In this document: positions 22,219 to 31,420 of the stretch, piece by piece | How positions within the stretch are numbered: position 1 is the stretch's first letter | How the letters are laid out: every line of letters starts with the position of its first letter | Source: Scilla litardierei | Lineage: Eukaryota; Streptophyta; Magnoliopsida; Asparagales; Asparagaceae | Direction: 5' to 3' | Length of the DNA stretch: 64,000 nucleotides | Assembly: GCA_030789695.1 (NCBI GenBank) | Contig: CM061142.1 | Span: 570,763,281 to 570,827,280 of the forward strand | Program-made: the position numbers and the translations under genes | The notes under the pieces: model-generated | The model's input: only the letters and a program-made list of their open reading frames with translations | Databases searched by the model: none | Told to the model about the DNA's origin: nothing

Positions 22219-22517
22219 TCCTGTTTCTGGAGTCATCTCTTCTCCTCCTTGCTTCCTCGTCGATTCTATCGAACTTCTTCTTTTTCCGCTCATCCTCTAA
22301 CGCTGCTAGCTTTTCGATAGGGCCATGGGCGACGCTCTGGTATGCGTGCAAGTCCCTTGATCTCATTTATGCTCCAAATCGCTCCATATTTACTGAAATC
22401 CGACAAAAAATAGTGAAAAGCAACGCGATATCGTCGAATAATCGTGAAAACCACGATATGGGCGATCAAAATGATATGCAAACATGCAGAAAAAAGGTGT
22501 AAAATATGGACCGATCA

Positions 22518-23777
22518 ATTTACTTCCACATAACACCACCACAGAGAATAAAATAAGGACCTTAACATCGTCTTGGGGTTTAATTCACCTTAAAAATATA
22601 GATACCTTGCACACCAAACTGTGGAGGCATTAAAAGCATGTATTGAAGACTGTGCATAGTTGTGGCCACATTCCTATTACCAGGCTTAACTCAGTTGAAG
22701 CATGAAACTCCACTGACCATTTGAAATATCAAAAATAAATAAAAATCTATTATTCGAAAATTATGAAATGTGATAATAAGATCCTGAAGATCCTCCACAT
22801 TCAAGAAAACTGTTCAACAGTTATCGGACATAGTTACTGACAACAAGAAAATTGTTATGTCACAAATCCATATTGCTAATACTCCAACTAGGATTGACAT
22901 CCCGAGAATGGATGCAATCCACTAGCAACGGAAGTGATTGTTTCTCAACTGAAAAGAGTAATACCACCAGGCTCCAATGATAAAATTTACATAAAAAGAA
23001 AAACTCATTAAAGCCTTGAGACAATACTACCCCTGAATAATGAGCTTATGTCCATACCATCACCCCTCCCGGAACACCAAGAAGAGGAGATTCCGGGTGA
23101 TAAAATATATCATTAAATGGTGTATGTACTGGGGATGTGCTGGACAGAAAGAACACAATTGTCGACAATAAATTCACGTATCATATTGTCACTTACATCG
23201 CAAAAATGATAATAATTATATGATATCGACCCTAAAATGTAAACGTAGAGTTTGGCCAATGTGGAACAAAGCAATAAAAGCAGAGCTGGACTCACTGATA
23301 AAACGTGAAGTGTTCGGATATAAAGTCCAGACACCAAAAGGTGTCAAACTTGTGGGCATAATGAGTATTGTATAAATATAAGTATAAAATCGTATGTTAT
23401 AAGGTACAGCTTATAATTCAAGGTTTTTTCATTGAAACTGTAGAATAAACAAGTAATATGAGCTAGACTCACCTATATAATGGTGCATCAGACTTTCGTG
23501 CTATATTTGTGAATACCTTACGATTTGGGAAAGGAAGTTTTGCATTTGCTGATATTGGATGTTGTGACAACATACCTCTATGGATATGAGGATATCTTGA
23601 TAAAGATACATTTCTTATTTCCTTAAATGTCTGGATAGACTTCGGGATGTCTATTCTATTAAAGAAATAATAAAATAAAATATTGTACAACCAACTGAAT
23701 CTCTTGACAAAGGAGGATTCCCATTAAATGTTGTCTTTGCATCTTTATAAAGATCAAAGAATAGGATTTGAGATCAT
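22518..23777 (+). pseudogene. old copia element D, integrase end to RT
   Basis: Heavily mutated plus-strand pol. Readable pieces in order: VLGFNSP (integrase C-terminal GYESPS block), QLSDIVTDNKKIVMSQIHIANTPTR, LKRVIPPGSND (copia LKRGRPxGSKD block), WPKWNKAIKAELDSLIKREVFG, IQGFF, and LDVVTTYLYG (MDVVTAYLYG). It stops just before the RT active site, where solo LTR A is inserted, and resumes at 49440. It is the oldest layer of the nest. Confidence 0.8.
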
Positions 23778-24509
23778 AGTTGTGTTAGTTCTTTGGTTCA
23801 AGACTAACGTTCTTTTGATGATGATCAATACATTATGTTAGTGTGCTAATCAATCTTATGTTTTAATCTCAATTTATCTTAATGATTATATGTTGATGAG
23901 ACAAAGCATAATGCTTGGAGGATGTTACAAGGGATATCTTAAAGACCGCCAAGAGTGATGGAGTGCTCAAGCTTGGATGAAGTCATGAAGATCATCTAAT
24001 GAAGCTAAAGCTTGTAGCATAATGATGAATGGACATCTAGAGGTGCAATGCCAAAGCTTGGAGCTTGATGAAGGGAAGCTCATCAAGGAGTGCCAAAGCT
24101 TGGAGATGATTGTTGAGTATTGGACTCCCCGGATTTGGTTTTGGATGATGAGCAAACATAAATAATTCATGAACTAACAATTTGTGAGCGCAGTTATGGA
24201 GATCGTCGCCAAATTCACGAGAACACTCAAAGCGACATCTCAAGACTTCTCAAAGCTCGTATTCAATGCCTAAAGCTTCGTTGAAGTGTTTGGACCATTT
24301 TGGAAGTCATGAAGATTTGATCGAAGCTCTCGAAGACCGTTCTTTAAGGTTTTATTTATAGTCTTTTAGTTTCGATCTATAGAATGTTAAGCCTTGAGTA
24401 TATCTTACATTTTTGTCTTCATAACGCTCATATCTTAGCTCTAGGATCTTAGTTGAAGTCCATTCTAACTTCCTCGAAGTATCGCGCTTCGATTCGGACT
24501 TTATTATGC

Positions 24510-25051
24510 ATGTTAGTTGGTTCAAGAAGAAGAACTGACCGACTAGATGGTGATCTAGTCGGTCGGCAAAGCTTCTTGGACCGACTAGTTTCAGTTTGTA
24601 TTTTCTTGCTCAGTACTGTTTACAGTTAGTCGGTCTACGTTGACTCACCGACCGACTAGTTTGTGAACTAGTCGGTCAGTGATGCTTCTTTGACCGACTA
24701 GTTGAGCTTTACTGTACATGCCAATTTTCTCCTAAGCTACGGTTTATCGTTAGTCGGTCTAAGAACGTTTGGCGACCGACTAGTTGATGATCTAGTCGGT
24801 CAACATTTGTTCTTGGACCGACTAAATCAATTTGTATTCGGACTAATAGTTTTTGACTCTTAGTCGGTCTAAGTTCACTGAACGACCGACTAGTTGTGAA
24901 ACTAGTCGGTCAGATAGTCTTCTTGGACCGACTAGATTTCTAGGTCTGAAATTCAATCTCTTCACTGTTCTTCACTTAGTCGGTCCATGTTGTTTGACCG
25001 ACCGACTAGTTGATGAACTAGTCGGTCAGTGGTTGTTCTTTGACCGACTAA
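24510..25051. repeat. GACCGACTAG/CTAGTCGGTC array in B 5' LTR
   Basis: About five units of roughly 100 bp. A full unit reads TTAGTCGGTC - spacer - GACCGACTAG - ~7 bases - CTAGTCGGTC - ~15 bases - GACCGACTAA, i.e. an inner inverted repeat nested in an outer one, able to fold as a double hairpin. Unit spacers also share words (TTAGTCGGTCTAAGAACGTT, TGCTTCTTG). The array ends about 55 bases before the TATA box. Confidence 0.95.
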
Positions 25052-25105
25052 CTGCTTCAGATTTCTATCCGTTGGGATTTGACCTAACTCGTTTTTATGG
25101 GACCC

Positions 25106-25113
25106 TATAAATA
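25106..25113 (+). promoter_or_regulatory. TATA box of B 5' LTR
   Basis: TATAAATA in CCCTATAAATACGAAG. The same site is at 47007-47014 in the 3' LTR. Confidence 0.75.
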
Positions 25114-25868
25114 CGAAGCTTGGTCATTTCTTTCTAGGTTAGAGCTGTTATTAAGAGATTCATTGAGATTGAAAGAGTTAGAGATTCTCACTCATTTCCA
25201 AAGCTCTCTCCCACACAAGAAATCCATTCTCTCACTTTCTAGATCTAGAATCCATCTTGAGAGAAGGTTGTTCTTGGTGAGCCATTCAAGCTCTAGCTTG
25301 ATTCAAGTCTCCAAATCACTCCTAGGCAACCATTGCTGCTCATTTCAGTGGTGCTAGGTCTTGGTGACTTTCTCTTCCTCAAATCCCTCCTTGCACCTAT
25401 TTGGCAAGAATACTCAAGGTATAGGATTTTGTGGTAAGATTGTTTATTTCATTATAAACTCATTTATATTGCTATTGATTCTCTCGGTTGTGAGAGAAGG
25501 TTGTGATCCCGGGTTGTGGGATTCACTATTGCCATTGCATGTATGATTTGATCTTGTGAAGGTTTTTCACAAGATATCATAGTGGAAATCTTGGGTTAGG
25601 GTTTCTAACCTAAGTATCCGGAGGGGATCCGGGTGGTTGGGACGTATGATCACCAGGAACAAGTCGGGGAGACTTGGGTGGATCCGAACCCAGTAATATC
25701 TTTTCTTAGCATTGTTAATTTTGTTGTTGTTATCAATTTAAGCTTCTGCAAATTGATTTGGTAGTTGTTTGCACGATAATTAGGAATTATACTCCTTGTT
25801 ATTTTTAAAGTACTATTCACCCCCCCCCCCCTCTAGTACTTGTGCAGTAGCTTGTAGGGCATTACATT

Positions 25869-25881
25869 TGGTATCAGAGCC
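25869..25881 (+). other. primer binding site of B
   Basis: TGGTATCAGAGCC two bases after the LTR end, complementary to the 3' end of initiator tRNA-Met, standard for copia. Confidence 0.92.
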
Positions 25882-25972
25882 AGATACTTAGCTATGTCTG
25901 TCAACGACAACAAGACCATGCGTCCACAGGGTAAGAGACTCTAAACACGTTGTTGTTAACAAAGATTACAAA

Positions 25973-27520
25973 ATGTTTCATATGCAACAGGGTGAGAATA
26001 TGAAGGAGTATTATGCTCGCTTCGTCGACATCATAAACGAGTTGGAGGCTCTCGGCAAAACCTACACCCAAAAGGAGAAGTGTTCGAAGCTTATCGAAGG
26101 ACTTCCTTTTTCTTGGGAAAAGCGTACCTTCGCCATCGAGGAAGGTAATGATATGAATAAGTACACCGTAGTTCAACTAATGGGTACTTTAATGTCATAC
26201 GAGGTACGCAAGGATAGCAAGTTAAAATTGCAGGAAAAGATGAAGTCCTACCTAAAGCAAGACGAGCCAAAGAAGAAGGCTATTGCTTTCAAGGCCGCTC
26301 CATCCACATCCACATCAACCGATGACGAAGACTCGGAAAACAAGTTGGACTTGGAGTCCATGGCACTCATGGCCAAGAAGTTCAACCGTTTCTTCCGAAA
26401 AGGTAACTATAAGAACAAAGCTAAATTTGGTTCTTCTAACGCCTCCTCCTCTCCTTTGTGTTTCAAGTGCAATAAGCCAGGACACATGAAAGCGGAGTGT
26501 CCTCTAAATAAGCAAAAGGAGAAGTGGAAGGCGCCGAAATTCGATAAGTCCAAGAAGTACAAAAAGTGGTACAAAAAGGGACTTGTCGGAGCAACATTCA
26601 CCGACTCCGAGGATTCCTCAAGCGGAGAGTCGGACGATGAGAAAGTGGAGCAAGCGCACATGTGCTTCATGGCAAGAGAAGAGCATGATCAAGGATCCTC
26701 CTCTTCCGATGATAGTGACGACGAAGGCGATGAGGTAAATATGGATGACCTTAGGAATGCTAATTCTCAATTATGGTCTAAGTATACTAAATTAGTAAAT
26801 AGGTATACTAAAGTAAAAGATGACTTAGCTAGCATTCAAACCTCGCCTAAAACTATCATCACCAACAACGACACCGTTGTTGAAGAGTTAAGAAATGAGA
26901 TTGTTAATCTCAAATCTAAACTTGAACATGTTAGTGTTGAGGATTCGGAAGAACATAGGATAGCGGATTTGACTTCTCAAAACTCGACTTTGAGTATTGA
27001 GAATGAAAATCTCAAGTCTCGTGTTTATGTGCTCACATCGCAAATATCCACTTTGGGTGCTTCGATGCATTCTCTCACCGAGAAATATGAGTGCACGATA
27101 GGCCGAATTAATAAATTCAATAAGGGTAAAGACCATTTGGATAACATCCTAAATGATTTACTTCCGGGCAATCACCACATTGGCTTGGGGTATAAGATAG
27201 GGAGTTCATCCAAATCGGCCACTACTTTTGTTAGGCCTACTTCCGATGCCTCACCGAGTGGGAGCAAACACTCTATTGGTAGTTCATCTACCAATGGTGC
27301 TTCCACTTCGCACACACCCTCTTTTGGAAAGAAACCCACTTTGGGTGGACCTCCAAAGAAGGGTCATGCCTACATGTACACAAATACCATGCCACGTAGG
27401 AACACACGTCCTACTCCACCGGCTCACACATATGATGATTTTTATGCAACACATTCACGGGCACGTGCACATCATGTGAGACACCCTCACGCACGTGTTC
27501 CCTCACATGCATATGTGTAA
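25973..27520 (+). CDS. B gag (N- and C-terminally truncated)
   Basis: Nucleocapsid/capsid protein. The conserved UBN2-type core is visible (MKEYYARFVDIINELEALGK, EKCSKLIEGLPFSWE, YTVVQLMGTLMSYEV), then a CCHC zinc knuckle CFKCNKPGHMKAEC near residue 165, a lysine-rich stretch and an acidic serine-rich region, then a coiled-coil-like segment (VEELRNEIVNLKSKLE) near residue 300. A short upstream frame begins MSVNDNKTMRPQ at 25893 as gag should, but jumps to the middle of the core after a stop, so roughly 100 residues are deleted. The C-terminus runs into LTR C, whose TGTAA gives the stop. Confidence 0.88.
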   Translation: MFHMQQGENMKEYYARFVDIINELEALGKTYTQKEKCSKLIEGLPFSWEKRTFAIEEGNDMNKYTVVQLMGTLMSYEVRKDSKLKLQEKMKSYLKQDEPKKKAIAFKAAPSTSTSTDDEDSENKLDLESMALMAKKFNRFFRKGNYKNKAKFGSSNASSSPLCFKCNKPGHMKAECPLNKQKEKWKAPKFDKSKKYKKWYKKGLVGATFTDSEDSSSGESDDEKVEQAHMCFMAREEHDQGSSSSDDSDDEGDEVNMDDLRNANSQLWSKYTKLVNRYTKVKDDLASIQTSPKTIITNNDTVVEELRNEIVNLKSKLEHVSVEDSEEHRIADLTSQNSTLSIENENLKSRVYVLTSQISTLGASMHSLTEKYECTIGRINKFNKGKDHLDNILNDLLPGNHHIGLGYKIGSSSKSATTFVRPTSDASPSGSKHSIGSSSTNGASTSHTPSFGKKPTLGGPPKKGHAYMYTNTMPRRNTRPTPPAHTYDDFYATHSRARAHHVRHPHARVPSHAYV

Positions 27521-27785
27521 CGACTGATTTTCATGAATCTGGATTTAATATAATATAATATATGTTTTGGTGGATTTTCTCCTCTTGTGTGGTTTTCGTC
27601 TCCGTAGATTTCATTTTCGATCGATTCGTCGTATTTTCTCGCTTCTTCCTTAGGATTGTCGATTTCGAAGTAAGTCACTCGTGACGGACTTCATAACGGT
27701 CGTATCTAACTGTTAGATCAAGCCTAGGAGTCTTAGGAATCGATCCCGGGGCCCCGCGCTCCGTATCGGTACTTTTCTGTGCTCA

Positions 27786-28202
27786 TTAGCCGGTGTAAGA
27801 AGGGCCACCGACCGACTAGATGACGATCCAGTCGGTCGACAACCCTTCTTGGACCGACTAGTTTGCTTTCTAAATTTCTCAGGAGTTACTGTTTATCGTT
27901 AGTCGGTCTAAGAACGTTGGTTGACCGACTAGGTTGCAAACTAGTCGGTCAGCAATGCTTCTTGAACCGACTAACTCATCATATTATTTTTGTATCAGTT
28001 ACTGTTTACTCTTAGTCGGTCTAAGAACGTTCATCGACCGACTAGATGCTAAACTAGTCGGTCAGTACTTGTTCATGGACCGACTAACTCTAGAATCCTA
28101 TTTCGTTCAGGAGTTACTGTTTGCACTTAGTCGGTCAGCGTTGGTCGACCGACCGACTAGTTGTCAAACTAGTCGGTCAGTGGTTGCTCTTTGACCGACT
28201 AA
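27786..28202. repeat. GACCGACTAG/CTAGTCGGTC array in C 5' LTR
   Basis: Four units with the same nested inverted-repeat plan as in B, sharing long words with the B array (TTAGTCGGTCTAAGAACGTT, CTAGTCGGTCAG, TTACTGTTTATCG), although C is gypsy and B is copia. It ends about 45 bases before the TATA box. Confidence 0.95.
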
Positions 28203-28245
28203 CTAGTGTTAAAACCCTAATTTCTGGGCAGCCGCCAGCCCAACC

Positions 28246-28253
28246 TATAAATA
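28246..28253 (+). promoter_or_regulatory. TATA box of C 5' LTR
   Basis: TATAAATA in AACCTATAAATACCCC. The same site is at 37862-37869 in the 3' LTR. Confidence 0.75.
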
Positions 28254-29579
28254 CCCCTCCCAAACGACTTCTTCTTCTCTAACACGACCCAAAACCCTAG
28301 AATCTTCCCCCTTCAGCCCCCATCTTCCTCCAAGCTCCATTTCTCCGTTCCAAGCCCTAGAATCATCATCCAAACCATCCAGTCACTCCATCTACCTCTC
28401 ATCTTCCCCAAAATCTCATCAAATCCATCAAAATCCCCAAATCCCCCAAAACCCTAGTTTCCCCAAACTTCTCCAATCTTTTCCAGATCTGATCCTAGGG
28501 TTCCCCGGAGTGTTTCTTCCGCCTCCTCTCGGTAAGAAATCGATCTACCGTTGTTTTCATAGCCTATTTATAATTTTATGAAAACCCTAATTAATTTCAT
28601 GTGTTTGGTGCTTGTTTCCCCCATAACAGCGACTTCCCCCGTAGATACCATCCGTGTGACGAAGTGATCGTCAATCCCCGGTGCTAGGCAAGTGAAACTT
28701 GCCACTTAGGGTTTGGGCCCTGTTTTAGGCCATTTTCTTATAGTAGGCGTAAAAGAGGCTAGGCGACGAAATGATACTCGCCTAGGCGCAAATTGGGGAA
28801 TTAGCTTGACAACGAAGCTAATTCCGACATTTAGCATGTTGCACAACTATCATGTCACGTTTACTTTCCATTATCGGTACGCAAGTTAATTGTCATGTCA
28901 TTGCATCCTTCATGCATTTCAGGGATTGCGTAGCTTTGCTACATTGCTTGTGTTCCTGGCTCGTGTTCCAGAAGCGGGCCATGTGTTGGTTGATAGCCAA
29001 TGCCCGAATTGTGTGTTTCCTGGCTCGTGACCAGAAGCGAGCATAATGAGTTGGAAACCCCAACGCTCGATATTGAATTGTGAAATAGGAATGCGAGCTC
29101 ATTGTGCGGGGCAACCCCAGGCTCACTAGCTGAGTTCATTGTGCGGGGACCCTAGGCTCCATTATGTGTGGGTATAAGGGGTGAGGGTTAAGCGGCCATT
29201 CAACTGGGAGTCTGTTTGATCAACAACTGCAGTTGTAAGGCGTAAACTCTTTGGGGTGGGGTAGTTGTTAAGCGGCCAATCAGCGAATGTGGAACCATTC
29301 AGCTGTAAGGCGTAAACAATCTACAAAACAACGTGAATAGTGAATTGATTGAGATTGATAGTAGCGTGGCTACTCTTGTCTTGTCTTGTCTTGTCTTGCC
29401 CCGATAATTGTTCCCTTGTACAAAATTGTCTTGCCATGTTTTAATTGTGCACTCATGTTATAACTGCCATGCCACGCATCATACTAAACTGCTAGGTTGC
29501 TAGTTGCCTTACTCTCAGTTTCCTTGCCCAAGTCTTTCAGACTTGCTGACATGTGCCCCTTTACTCTTTTGGGTGACAC

Positions 29580-29687
29580 ATGTTAGATCCTGAGCCTGAG
29601 TACCTCGTTGAGGACGAGGTGTTTGCTGACGCCGAGCCCGAGCTTGTGTTTTACGGGGAGTACGTGGACACTGGGGACCAGTCCTAG
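29580..29687 (+). CDS. 35-residue acidic ORF in C 5' LTR
   Basis: Begins MLDPEPEYLVEDEV and ends YVDTGDQS; over a third of the residues are Asp or Glu and there is no Lys or Arg. An identical copy is in the 3' LTR. It lies in the transcribed leader if transcription starts at the TATA box, so it would be an upstream ORF to gag. I do not recognise it, and it may be non-coding. Confidence 0.3.
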   Translation: MLDPEPEYLVEDEVFADAEPELVFYGEYVDTGDQS

Positions 29688-30174
29688 TGTCTTCGTTATG
29701 TTTTACTTTTGTTAGACAGTTGTTTGTTATCGGTGCGTAGCACCTATACCTTGTTATGTCGTATTCTTTTGTTGGCCTTGTTCTGGGCCTTGGACTCATT
29801 TCTTTTAGCCTGGTGGCTTTTCTGGATGTTGGACTCTTTGTTGATGTTGGACAATTTGTGAGATGTGGAATTTTATTTCAGCCTCGCCTTGTGTTATTAT
29901 TGTTATTCTGTTGTGGTTACAGGGACCTGTTTATGTATTGAGGACGCTTATCGGGTTTGGGGCTTCACAGCTCCACTCTCGTGCGGACCTTTTCACGTCT
30001 CGCCTCCATTTTAGGGAAGCGGGTCGTGACAGGTTTTAGTGGTGGCCCATGCAGGTCCTTCTGTAACTGCGATTTTTGGAATAGCGATAATAATATTAGA
30101 ATGTCCAATAAATTAAGTTTGACGTCCGAGTCATAAGCTATGAGTCTAATCTGATTTGTTTTCCGTGTCATTAG

Positions 30175-31306
30175 ATGGCAGGAAGGCGTTTCACCCGTGG
30201 TGGGGGCAGTGGTGCGCTCCCTCATGATGAGGAGCCTGAGCGGGAACCCACCAGCGGTGAGATGATGCGGATGATGCTCCAGATGATGCAAGTGCAGCAG
30301 GGCGTGCTTCTGCAAGTCCAGAATGCTCCACTTGCTCGAGCTGCCCGGGCTCTTCCGGATGTTCCTCGCTCTGAGCCAGGAGCGAAGCAATTTCGGGAGC
30401 TGGGTCCCGCATATTTTGATGGTTCTGAGGGTCCTCTGGCTGCCGATGAATGGATTCAGAACATCGAGGACAATCTGAAGATGGCCAAGATCACCCCGGC
30501 TGGATGGGTTGATTTGGCGAAGAGGCAGCTCAAGGATAACGCCAGGAATTGGTGGGATGCGGAGGAGAAGTTGTTGGTGGAGCCGATTGCTTGGGCTACC
30601 TTCAAGGCCAGATTTGAGGGTGAGTTCTTCCCGAAGGCTGCCAAGGAGGAGATGCTGCAGCGTTTTATCGATCTGAAGCAGGGGAACTCGTCGGTGGACA
30701 TGTATCACCAAGAGTTCATGAGGCTGAGTCGGTTTGCACCAAAGATGGTGCAGGACGCTGAGGAGAGTGCTCAGAGGTTCATGCAGGGGCTTGCTTCGGA
30801 GCTCCAGAGTTTTGTGACCTCTTCTGACCGGGAATCTTATCAGAAGGTTCTGGTCGCTGCCAAGAGGCAGGAGCTGCTTGTGAACCAGAGGAGAGGGTCT
30901 GTCGTTGGTGCTGGGAAGAGGCCTGTGGAACAGGCGAGAGCTGTGGTTAGACCTGGATTCAGGCCTAATCAGTCTGCTCAGTTTAAGAGGCCAGGAGGGC
31001 CTATTCTGAAGCTTTGCCATTTCTGCGGCAGGCCTGGCCACGTCAAGGATCAGTGTCGGAAGTTTTTGGGCCAGTGCCTGATTTGCGGTGATGCTTCCCA
31101 TGTCGCGAAGGATTGTCGGCATGCGAATCAGCTGCGGAGGGCTCCTGTTGCAGCACAGCCGTTGCAGCAGCGAGTGTCTGTTCCTGCTGGCCGTGGAGCA
31201 GCTCTTGTTCCGCAGGGGCAGGCTTTTCGGCAGGCTGTTCCGCCGAGGAGGCAGGCTTTTCTGATGACCGCTGCGGAGAGCGCGGCTGTGGATGAGGTTA
31301 TCGCAG
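30175..31306 (+). CDS. C gag, exon 1 of gag-pol
   Basis: Opens MAGRRFTRGGGSG and has the retrotransposon gag core (FDGSEGPLAADEWIQNIED, LKDNARNWWDAEE, WATFKARFEGEFFP, FIDLKQGNSSVDMYHQEFMRLS), then two zinc knuckles: CHFCGRPGHVKDQC near residue 281 and CLICGDASHVAKDC near 300. The unspliced frame ends two codons into a candidate intron (...VDEVIAG-NP-stop at 31317); splicing at 31306 fuses it to the protease. So the unspliced RNA would give gag and the spliced RNA gag-pol. Confidence 0.92.
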
Positions 31307-31420
31307 GTAATCCTTAATCTAGCTGTTACTTTCCTAGCTGGTTTTGATTGTTAGATTTTGTTGTTTGCTTGAACATGGTTGTTTGGTAGATTAGGGTTTG
31401 ATTGTTAATTGCTTGATTAG
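31307..31420 (+). other. candidate intron 1 in C gag-pol
   Basis: 114 bases, GCAG|GTAATC ... TTGATTAG|GTGTG, much more T-rich (about 50 per cent T) than the flanking GC-rich coding sequence, with several in-frame stops. Removing it joins DEVIAG to [18 protein letters not shown] in frame, which matches the usual uninterrupted gag-protease junction of this lineage. Confidence 0.75.

Larger units (their letters stand above)
20777..22517 (-). repeat. 5' LTR of H
   Basis: 1741 bp, bounded by inverted termini TGATCGG (minus-strand start, at 22517) and CCGATCA (minus-strand end, at 20777), with the primer site beyond. It contains the ACTCGGCCGAGT array (21863-22218) and a TATA-like site. The stretch 21000-21500 has a series of short repeats (CTCTTGCAAAC/CTCGTGCAAACC) in an otherwise featureless leader. 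The matching 3' LTR is not in the window; LTR J lies where it should be. Confidence 0.85.
24111..25866 (+). repeat. 5' LTR of B
   Basis: TGTTGAG ... ATTACA, 1756 bp. Array of GACCGACTAG/CTAGTCGGTC repeats, then a TATA box at 25106, a leader, and a poly-C tract near 25819 before CTCTAGTACTTG, which is typical of SIRE-type LTR ends. Confidence 0.95.
27516..30031 (+). repeat. 5' LTR of C
   Basis: TGTAACGA ... CGTGACA, 2516 bp. Array at 27786-28202, TATA box at 28246, a leader with a plant-like splice donor (CTCTCG|GTAAGAAA near 28528), a (CTTGT)n run near 29373, a 35-codon ORF at 29580, and a terminal hairpin. No standard primer site follows: the next bases are GGTTTTAGTGGTGG. Confidence 0.94.

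Noticed and set aside
27516..27520. 5-bp target duplication for C
   Set aside because: The left flank ATATG has no partner at the right edge, where a deletion removed it; I therefore do not claim a duplication.
30032..30060. Primer binding site for C
   Set aside because: GGTTTTAGTGGTGG is only loosely like TGGTATCAGAGC; too weak to call.
29965..31122. 385-codon ORF antisense to C gag
   Set aside because: Shadow of a conserved sense gene; no recognisable domain and composition as expected from the complement.
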